From Synergistaceae bacterium (GTDB lineage Bacteria > Synergistota > Synergistia > Synergistales > Synergistaceae): a stretch of DNA of 54,732 nucleotides. Location: positions 1-54,732 of the forward strand of contig JAUNJZ010000016.1 in NCBI GenBank assembly GCA_030533085.1. Reading direction: 5' to 3'. The first letter of the stretch is position 1. Every line of letters begins with the position of its first letter. The notes under the pieces were generated by a model. The model was given only the letters and a program-made list of their open reading frames with translations. It did no database searches and had not been told where the DNA came from. Shown in pieces: positions 43,672-51,278 of the stretch. Position numbers and translations under genes: made by a program.

Positions 43672-46600
43672 ATGTTCATGGAAAAAGAAATCTGTAATGA
43701 TACTTTGATGAACAACGGTACGCCCCCCCCCCCCTAGGCTGTAATAGGGTTCATTTTGCCTTATTATCGCTCATACTGCTCATTTCGCTATTTGCCTTCG
43801 CCTCTCCGGCGCGGGCGCTGACCCTGAACCCGGATGGCGTTTACGAGCTTGCCACAAGCCAGGACCTCATTGATTTTCGCGACGGTATAAACAGCGAAAA
43901 TATCGCTGCCTCATCTAACGCGAAGCTATCCGCCGATATAGACCTCGGCGGCACGAACTGGACGCCGATCGGCAATGGAGCTGTTCTGTATAACGGAACC
44001 TTCGACGGCGGCGGCCATACAATCAGCAATTACGAAATAACCGCAAACAACCTTACGGTTGTGAATGAACCTGACGTCGACGCCCACTCAGAGCCCCTCT
44101 ACTTTGCCGGCCTCTTTGGCCGGATAGCTGTAAGCGGCGACGTGCGCGGCCTCACAGTCAGCGGCGATATAAATATAACAGGGCTTCAAGTAAGGTACTA
44201 CACCGGCGGCGTCGCCGGGCAGAACCGCGGTACGATATCGAACTGCGTCAACAACGGCGCGCTCTCAGTCAGCCGCAGTCAAGGCAGCGGCAGCTGTAAG
44301 AGCTACGGGGGCGGCGTCGCTGGGTGGAACTGCGAGGGCGGCACGGTATCGAACTGCGAGAACAACGGCTTGGTTCGCGTCTCCGGCGATGTTGGCTGGA
44401 ACACCGCCGGCGGCGTCGTGGGGTATAACAAAGGCACAATAAAGAACAGCGCGAACAGCGGCGCGGTCTTAGCCCCCGGCGGCAGCAGCCGCAGCGAAGG
44501 CGACTACGCCGGCGGCGTTGTGGGTGATAACCACGGTATGATAACGGACTGCGCGAACCGCGGCGCGCTCACAGCCAACGGTTACAATTACAGCTACGCC
44601 GGCGGCGTAGCGGCGGAAAACCACGGCACGATAACAAACAGCGTGAACGGCGGCACGGTCTCGAACAACAATGGCCGTACTAGGAATTACGTTGGCGGCG
44701 TCGCGGGATGGAACCACGTCAACGCCGCGATATCGAACTGCGTGAACAACAGCGATGTCACAGCCGCATACAGAACCGGCTACGCCGGCGGCGTCGTGGG
44801 GTGGAACGGCGCCAATGAAGCTGCTGGGAATACGGCTTCCGACAGCACTACGATAACGAACTGCGTGAACCGCGGCAAAGTCTCCTCAAAATATAGCGCC
44901 GGCGGCATCGCGGGCTCTAACGGCTGCTGTGTCGCTTCAAGCACTGCTGTGATAACAAACTGCATGAACAACGGTGTGGTCGAAGCCTCTGAGAACAACA
45001 AAACCTACGCCGGCGGCGTCGCGGGGTGGAACCAGCCCGACGCCAAGATAACGAACTGCGCGAACAACGGCGCGGTCGCCGCATCCCTCACCGGTGGCGG
45101 CACCAACAGTTACGCTGGAGGCATCGTGGGGTGGAACGGCACCGATCCAGACATGGAAACATCTGACCCATCTGTTTGGGATGCGGTCAACAGCGGCACC
45201 GCTGCGATATCGAACTGCGCGAACAGCGGCGAGGTCACATCACCCGGTTTAGTCGGCGGCGTCGCGGGGTGGAACGGCTACCGTAGCAGTAGAGATCCAA
45301 GCTTTGCTGCGATAACGAACTGCGCGAACAGCGGCGCGCTCTCAGGCAACAACGTCGGCGGCGTCGCTTGGATAAACAAGCGCAACGGCACGATAACGAA
45401 CTGCGGCTGGCTCGCATCCCCCACGGTGACCGCCGGCATCGGCAGCAGCCAGTCCGGCAGCAGCAGCAGCAACGTAGTATCGTTCGACTCAACAGATAAT
45501 ATCGTCACGACAATCCTCCCAGCGAGCCGCGACATCACGGTCAGCCTGAACGGCAGAGCGGACGCCTTCGTCTCCTACCCTGGCACAGCCGCGAACATGG
45601 ACAGCTATTTCGTATCCGGCAGCCCCGTCATTTCCCCCGGCGGGCTGGTCTCTGTCGGCAGCGCGTGGCCCTACAGCCTGACGGCGGGATATACCCCCGG
45701 CGCAGCGACGCTCACCGCGGCCAACGCCGCGATAAAGGCGACTGACTTCTCAACAGTCAGCGGCGGCTCCCCCAGTCCCATAGCAGACGGCTATATTATC
45801 TCCCCTGACCTGAGCTGCGCGGTAACAGTCACAGGCACGCCGGCCGACTCCGTAACGATAAGCGGCGACACAAGCCTCGAAATCGGCCATACATCGACGC
45901 TCACAGCCGTCGTCTCACCGGCCGGCGCGATATACCCGACAGTGACCTGGAGCGTCAGCGGCGACGCGGTAACGCTCTCCGCGACAAGCGGCGGCAGCGT
46001 CACAGTCACCGCCGCCAAACGCGGCAGCGCAGCAATAACCGTGACCGCAGATGGCGGCCTCAGCGCCGACTGCGCCGTAACAGTAAAACAGCCCCTCGAC
46101 AGCGCGGTCATCACAATAGACCCCAGCGCCGACCTCACCTACAGCGGAACGGCAAAACAACCGGCCGTAACGGTGCAGGTAAACAGCAATGACGTAGACC
46201 CCTCCGGCTACACGGTAAGCTACACCAACAACATAAACGCGGGCACAGCCGCGGTAACAATAACAGGCCAGGGTTACTACAGCGGCACGGCAAGTGCGGA
46301 CTTCACCATCCAGAAAAAGAACGTGACGATAAAAGCCAACCCCCAGACCGTCACCTATGGCACACCCATCAGTCAGGGACCGAGCTATGTAACGGCAACC
46401 GGCCTCAACGACGGAGCGAGCGTCACAGACATAACGCTGACCCCGAACAGAACAGATTTCGGAACAGGCATAATAACGCCATCCGCCGCGGTGATAACGG
46501 CAAACGGCGCGAACGTAACCGACAACTACAATATAACCTGGGACACCGGCTCGCTCACAATCTCACCCAAAGTGGTGACGATAACGCCGAATGCTGGACA

Positions 46601-49574
46601 GCACAAAGTCTACGGCGACACAGACCCGACATTCGGCTACACGTCAAGCGAAAGCGGCCTGACGTTCACCGGCGAGCTCTCCCGCGTTTCCGGCGGAGAT
46701 GTAGGAAACTACGCCTACCGCCTCGGCACGCTCAGCGCCGGAAGCAACTACAGCCTGAGGATCGCCTCCGGACAGCATTTTGAAATAACGGCCAAAGCGG
46801 TGACGATAACGGCGAACGCCCAGACTGTCACCTACGGCACGCCCATCAGTCAGGAGACGAACTGCGTAACGGCAAGCGGCCTCAACAGCGGAGCGAGCGT
46901 CACAGCCATAACGCTGAGCCAGGACATAACAGATGTCGGAACAGGCGCAATAACGCCATCCGCCGCGACGATAACGGCAAACGGCGCGAACGTAACAGCC
47001 AACTACAATATAAGCTACATCGACGGGACGCTCATAATCACGGCCAAAGCAGTGACGATAACGCCGAACGCCGGACAGCAAAAAGTCTACGGCGACACAG
47101 AGCCGGCATTCAGCTACACGTCAAGCGAAAGCGGCCTGACATTCACCGGCGGGCTCTCCCGCGCTTCCGGCGAAGATGTAGGAAACTACGACTATAACAT
47201 CGGCACGCTCAGCGCCGGAAACAACTACAGCCTGACGCTAGCCTCCGGACAGCATTTTGAGATAACAGCCAAAGCGGTGACAATAACGGCCAACGACCAG
47301 ACCGTCGCCTACGGCACGCCCATCAGTCAGGGAACGAACAATGTAACGGCAAGCGGCCTCAACAGCGAAGCGAGCGTCACAGCCATAACGCTGACCCAGG
47401 ACAGAACAGATGCCGGAACAGGCTCAATAACGCCATCCGCCGCGGCGATAACGGCAAGCGGCGCGAACGTAACAGCCAACTACGCTATAAGCTACATCAA
47501 CGGAACGCTCACAATCACTCCGACTCCGGCCTCCCCCGACGTGACCGAAAAGGGGCGCACGGACGGAGACAACTCCGGCGTACTTGAAATAGAGGCCAAC
47601 ACAACGGAAGACTTCGCGATATACGACGCGCTGAAGGACATGACCATATCCGGCGACCTGCCGGCAGGCATAAGCGACGCCGCGAAAGCCCTCCAAGCCA
47701 CCAGCGCCGACGTCGACACATCGACCGACATCTATACAAAAGAGCAGATAAGACAGGCCGTCGCCGGCTACTGGGACGTCACGGACAACAGCGAAAAGAA
47801 AATACGCGTAGTAGACGTAAAGAACACGATAGCGACAAGAACGGAAGAAACGCTCTACGCCAAATTCTGGAGAATGCTCGTCAGCACCTTCACCAACAAC
47901 CACGGCGTGAACAGCCTCTCCGACGACGCCTACCTGCCGCTGCAAACCAACTTCACCATCACCAGCGCCGACATAGCCGCCCTGCCTGACGAGCTGAAAA
48001 ACGGACTCTCGGCAGACAACCTCCTTGAGCGCGTAAGCCTCTTCGCCGTAGTATCCGAAGACAGCGGAGTTCACGCCAGAAGCCTGTATGATGCCGTAAG
48101 CGCGGACAAAAACGCCTACATAACAGTAAGCGGAGACAACGACAGCGGCTACAGCGTACATACCCGCGTAATGCTCTTCGACATGCCCGGAGGCGTATCA
48201 GGAGACAAGACGACGGGAGCGAAATGGGTAAAGCCGCTCAAAGTCTCGAACTCGCAGGGACGCGACAACACAAAAGACAACTACTTCATCGTACAGGACG
48301 GAGCAAGCGACGACAGCTACGAGCTCTGCCTCGCCTTCGCCGCGAAAGAGACCAACTACGCGACAGTAAACGTGACAATATCGGGAGATATAACGGCCGA
48401 AAGCGTATACTGGACAATAAGCGGCGACAGCACGATACATAACGGCAATACAAGCGCCGACATAAGAGGCGAAGCGCAAAGCGTCACATTCCACGAAATA
48501 AGCGGCTATACAGTCACGCTAAGCGACGGAACGCGGACGCTCTCCCCCGACGTCATGACAATAAGCAAAGACGTCGAATGGGGCGAAAGCTGGAACATAA
48601 CGGCGGCATACGCGAGAATCGCGGTTGAGGGCGTAACGCTCGACCGCGCCTCCGCCGTGCTTGCCAAAGGAGACACGCTGGCGCTCACAGCGACAGTGAC
48701 CCCCGGCAACGCCTACGACAAAGCGGTAAGCTGGACAAGCGGCAATCCTGAGGTCGCCACAGTGAGCGCCGGCGGCCTTGTGACGGCGACAGGAAGCGGC
48801 AGTACGGCAATCACGGCGGCAGCGGGAGGCCAAAGCGCAAGCTGCACCGTAACGGTACTCAAAACCGTATCCGACGACAGTGAAATAACGGTCATAACGC
48901 CAGCGCCGCTTCTCCCCGCAGTTTCAGGAGAGAATCTGCTGCCGGTGCTGGCGGGTTACGTCAACAGTCAGGAAGAAAGACAAAAAACGCTTGAACAAAG
49001 CGGCTTCCGCTATGACGAACTGGCGACGGACGACAACGGCAATCTCCTCGTTACCGGGGATACTGTCAGAAGAGCCATAGCCGACATTGAGAGCAAATCC
49101 GGAGCGATCTCCCACGACCACGTCACCACGCTGCCGGTAGTAACCTCCTCCGCCGACCAGGCCGGCATGATACACGTCCTCGGCTTTGCAGTAAGCGGAG
49201 ACATATTCGGCGAAATAACAGACGTGAGAGATATCAAAGTGATGAAAATCCTCCCGAACGGCGGCGGCGAGCTATTCACCGTCGCGACCTCGCCGGAAAG
49301 CTTCGCCGACAAACATACGGCGCTCTTCGACGCGGAAGGCGGCATAGTCGCCGGCGCGGTGGATAAGACGGCAAACTACACGCTGACCATATTCATCCTC
49401 GACGGCGGAGAATTTGACCTATCGCCGGAAGCGCGCAAAGTCACCGACCCGATGTCGATACTCCGCGTACAGCCCACCCAGACCTGCAATTCCTCAAACG
49501 GCTGCGCATCAGGCATTGGAGCGATAGCGTTGCTAGCGCTCCTGCCGCTGGCGCTGTGGAGAAGAAAAAAGTAA
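43672..49574 (+). CDS. Very large secreted adhesin-like protein, frame broken at a poly-C tract
   Basis: ATG 43672 has AAGGAG at 43658-43663, eight bases upstream, but its frame ends at TAG just after 12 C residues. Restoring frame (13 or 10 Cs) joins MFMEKEICNDTLMNNGT to a signal peptide (ALLSLILLISLFAFASPARA) and then 1900-odd residues. No usable start exists in the long frame until GTG 44061, beyond the signal peptide. Order: about 12 GLUG-like repeats (GGVAGWN...ITNCANNG), an Ig-like Big2 domain, MBG-type repeats, an acidic middle region, a second Big2 domain (VTLDRASAVLAKGDTLALTA), and a Synergist-CTERM-like end with NGCASG, hydrophobic helix and WRRKK. Probably exported and anchored; likely adhesin, phase variable. 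In this copy it would be OFF. Confidence 0.85.
43723..43734 (+). repeat. Homopolymeric C12 tract inside the start region of the surface protein
   Basis: Twelve consecutive C residues after ACG codon 43720-43722. Slipped-strand changes in such tracts switch genes on and off in many host-associated bacteria. Lengths of 10, 13 or 16 keep the signal peptide and body in frame with ATG 43672. With 12 a TAG follows at once; with 11 a TAA is met two codons later. Confidence 0.9.
46566..47519 (+). repeat. Two tandem 477-bp coding repeats (MBG-type adhesin units)
   Basis: Positions 46566-47042 and 47043-47519 are near-copies offset by exactly 477 bases (159 codons). A partial unit precedes them (46311-46565). 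Each unit has a KVYGDT-containing half and a TVTYGTPISQ-containing half. The nucleotide identity is high enough to allow recombination and copy-number change. Confidence 0.8.
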
Positions 49575-49602
49575 CGTAAGAAACAAAGAGTAAAAAGCAA
49601 AA

Positions 49603-49640
49603 CAAAGCCGCCCCGAACGAAAAGTTTTGGGGCGGCTTTG
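49603..49640 (+). terminator. Hairpin downstream of the surface-protein gene
   Basis: Perfect 12-bp stem CAAAGCCGCCCC/GGGGCGGCTTTG with a 14-base loop. The T run after it is short. Confidence 0.65.
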
Positions 49641-49672
49641 TGCGGCATGGGGCGGGAGAAAAGAGAAAGGGC

Positions 49673-49732
49673 GAAGGTCAAAGGCAAGACTCCCGTATAA
49701 TAAAAACTGCGTTGTCGTTGCCGTTGACCTTC
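49673..49732. repeat. 15-bp inverted repeat in gene-free DNA
   Basis: GAAGGTCAAAGGCAA at 49673-49687 faces TTGCCGTTGACCTTC at 49718-49732, one mismatch, 30-base interior. I see no gene between 49575 and 50081; the rest of that stretch is the terminator, the promoter and the riboswitch. Confidence 0.5.
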
Positions 49733-49845
49733 GATGAACCGAGGCAGCAAAGCAGGCTAAAGCGGCGCGAAATTTTCCCAAAGCCGCCTTTGCCTTTGCA
49801 ATTAACACAAAAATTATTCTTTACCTATTAAAAAAGATATTCTTC

Positions 49846-49873
49846 TTGACTAAAACAACTCTGTTGCTATAAT
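49846..49873 (+). promoter_or_regulatory. Promoter of the riboswitch-controlled regulator
   Basis: TTGACT (49846-49851), 16-base spacer, consensus TATAAT (49868-49873). Transcription would begin about 18 bases before the riboswitch. Confidence 0.7.
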
Positions 49874-49897
49874 CTTAAGTGGATAAAAATGAATAAT

Positions 49898-50012
49898 ACC
49901 CCGAGCCTGTTTCCCTGTGGAAATTACTTCGCTTCTATGGGAGCAGGCCGATGGGTGTCTCCGGAAACGGGGGCGCCTCCCGTACGGAAAGGGGAAGGAA
50001 CGACCTTTGCGC
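49898..50012 (+). ncRNA. Molybdenum cofactor (Moco) riboswitch
   Basis: The conserved order of Moco RNA elements is present: CCGAGCC; a P2 stem (GCCTG-TTCCC with GGGA-CAGGC); a P3 hairpin (GTGTCTCC/GGGGGCGC closed by GGAAAC); then GCCTCCCG, GGAAAGGGGAAGGAACGACC. GGAACGACC at 49997-50005 is the most diagnostic block. Moco riboswitches usually repress cofactor synthesis or transport genes, or tune molybdoenzymes. Here the downstream gene is a response regulator. A pyrimidine stretch at 50026-50038 can pair with either this block or the ribosome site, a plausible on/off platform. I could not run a covariance search. Confidence 0.75.
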
Positions 50013-50081
50013 CGTCTGTCAGAGGGGTCTTTCCTTTTGCCGCGGGAGCTGAAAAATCCTGTGAAAGGAGGAAGAGGTGCA

Positions 50082-50777
50082 ATGCGCAGTTTAAAAGTTT
50101 TGATTGCGGAATCGGATCCCCTTCTTCAAAAGCTCTATTCCGAGGTTATCGTGAATGATACGGCCTTTACCCTTCTCAAATGCGTCTCTACAGGGCCGCA
50201 GATGTTTGAGGCCATGCGCTGCGTCGACGTCGACTTGGTGCTGCTTGACCTCTTCCTGAAGGACTTCAGCGCCATCGAGGGGCTGGACGACCTGCGCAAG
50301 CAGTTTTCGCGCACGGATTATATCGTCGTCTCTTCCGGCGACAATCCTGAGCTGGTGCGCAAGGCGCTTTGCGCCGGCGTCTTTGAGTTTCTCGTCAAGC
50401 CCTTTTCCTTTGACAGGCTTCGCGCGGCGCTGAAAAATTACCAGATCTATCATCATTCGCTCACCGGGCGCACACGCCCGTGGCAGCAGGAGGATCTTGA
50501 CGCGCTGGTATCCATGAAGATCCACGACCCGTCGTTGGCGCGCAATCGCTCGATCCCTAAGGGATTGCAGCTCAAATGTCTTAACGACATAGAGTCTTTC
50601 CTGAAGGAGAACGAAGAGACATATTCGGCGCAGGAGATAGGCGACCGGCTTGGCATATCCCGTTCGACGGCGCGCCGCTATCTTGAGTTTCTTACCATGA
50701 GCGAGCGCGTTGTGGTGGAGTATGCCTACCGACGGGTAGGCCGGCCGGAGAAGCGCTACCGAATGGCGCTGCTTTAG
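50082..50777 (+). CDS. CitB/DcuR-like response regulator, orphan
   Basis: 231 residues. The receiver domain (1-120) has the acidic pocket AESD, the phosphoacceptor Asp in VDLVLLDLFLKD and the Lys in FLVKPFSF. A C-terminal helix-turn-helix (about 175-231) has YSAQEIGDRLGISRSTARRY and RRVGRPEKRYRM, as in CitB/CitT/DcuR regulators of carboxylate and anaerobic metabolism. ATG 50082 follows AAAGGAGG at a 10-base spacing; the open frame further upstream only reads through the riboswitch. No histidine kinase is adjacent. Next to it is a molybdoenzyme gene, a possible target. Confidence 0.9.
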   Translation: MRSLKVLIAESDPLLQKLYSEVIVNDTAFTLLKCVSTGPQMFEAMRCVDVDLVLLDLFLKDFSAIEGLDDLRKQFSRTDYIVVSSGDNPELVRKALCAGVFEFLVKPFSFDRLRAALKNYQIYHHSLTGRTRPWQQEDLDALVSMKIHDPSLARNRSIPKGLQLKCLNDIESFLKENEETYSAQEIGDRLGISRSTARRYLEFLTMSERVVVEYAYRRVGRPEKRYRMALL

Positions 50778-50800
50778 TGTTTTTACCGCGATATTGTCAT

Positions 50801-50832
50801 GAGCCGGCGATAATTCCGCCGGCTCTTTTTTT
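50801..50832 (+). terminator. Terminator of the response regulator gene
   Basis: Perfect 9-bp stem GAGCCGGCG/CGCCGGCTC, 7-base loop and seven T residues. Confidence 0.92.
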
Positions 50833-50911
50833 ATTCCATTTGACGATTGCAGGGCGAGAAAAATTTTCAGAGGGGATGGCTTCGGCTATTCTCGTGAACT
50901 TTACTGATAAG

Positions 50912-50967
50912 AAAATGAGCAAAAACGCCCATAACGTTCCTTTTTGTACCTAAATATTGCTCATTTT
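50912..50967. promoter_or_regulatory. 11-bp inverted repeat overlapping the -35 of the molybdoenzyme promoter
   Basis: AAAATGAGCAA (50912-50922) and its exact complement TTGCTCATTTT (50957-50967), centres 45 bases apart. The right arm contains the -35 hexamer. Spacing of about four helical turns suggests two sites on the same DNA face, fit for a dimeric or looping regulator. Confidence 0.55.
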
Positions 50968-50985
50968 TGTGTACTTTTGTATGAT
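50957..50985 (+). promoter_or_regulatory. Promoter of the molybdenum hydroxylase gene
   Basis: TTGCTC (50957-50962), 17-base spacer, TATGAT (50980-50985). The leader from about 50992 to the start codon is about 285 bases, holding a tandem palindrome and a structured RNA. Confidence 0.6.
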
Positions 50986-51005
50986 TTGAATAGAAAGTTT
51001 TGACT

Positions 51006-51027
51006 ATTGTTGCAACATTGTTGCAAC
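51006..51027. repeat. Two perfect tandem 11-bp repeats, each with palindrome GTTGCAAC
   Basis: ATTGTTGCAAC at 51006-51016 and 51017-51027. Each holds the 8-base palindrome GTTGCAAC; spacing of 11 bases is one helical turn. It lies just after the expected transcription start, so a repressor site is likely. Confidence 0.55.
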
Positions 51028-51172
51028 CCCCGAGTCCAGCCTCCTAAAGCCTGACAGCCACGGAGGCGCGACCGGCGAACCGAAAGGTTCCGAGGGCCTG
51101 TAAGGGAAACCGTCCGGCCTCCCGGGATGCGGTAAGCATCCGATTAGGAAAGGGGAAAACGAGCCGCCGAGG
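51028..51172 (+). ncRNA. Structured leader RNA, possible Moco/Tuco riboswitch variant
   Basis: Stems that can be drawn: GCCTCC (51039-51044) with GGAGGC (51062-51067); GAACC-GAAA-GGTTC (51077-51090); GGATGC-GGTAA-GCATCC (51125-51141). In order it repeats many landmarks of the Moco element 1.1 kb upstream: CCGAG, GGCGCGACC, GCCTCCC, GGAAAGGGGAA and ACGAGCC. The spacing differs and there is an added hairpin, and GGAACGACC is not exact. It precedes a molybdenum hydroxylase, a fitting target. It may be a diverged Moco or tungsten-cofactor class, or a new RNA. Confidence 0.5.
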
Positions 51173-51226
51173 CAGGCGCGCAAAGTTTTTCTTCCCTATG
51201 AAAATGCGGTCAAAGGATCCACACAT

Positions 51227-51249
51227 GCCTCCGAGTCCATTGGACGGAG
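51227..51249 (+). other. Hairpin able to compete for the ribosome site
   Basis: CCTCCG pairs with CGGAGG across CCATTGG, just before AGGGAGGA of the next gene. The CCTCC arm could alternatively pair with GGGAGG of the ribosome site at 51264-51269. It would link the upstream RNA to translation. Confidence 0.4.
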
Positions 51250-51278
51250 GAGAACAATATTGAGGGAGGAATTCATCT

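Noticed and set aside
44061-44063. GTG 44061 as the start of the surface protein
   Set aside because: It has no ribosome site and would discard a perfect signal peptide and about 80 residues of the repeat region encoded in the same frame upstream.
44190-45450. CRISPR-like regular repeats
   Set aside because: The repeats are in-frame GLUG-type protein repeats of varying length and sequence, not identical DNA repeats with unique spacers.
49917-50081. Upstream extension of the response regulator reading frame
   Set aside because: It only reads through the Moco riboswitch. Similarity and a strong ribosome site begin at ATG 50082.
51028-51172. Cobalamin, SAM, TPP, glycine or c-di-GMP riboswitch
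   Set aside because: None of their core sequence blocks could be found in the leader; only Moco-like landmarks recur.
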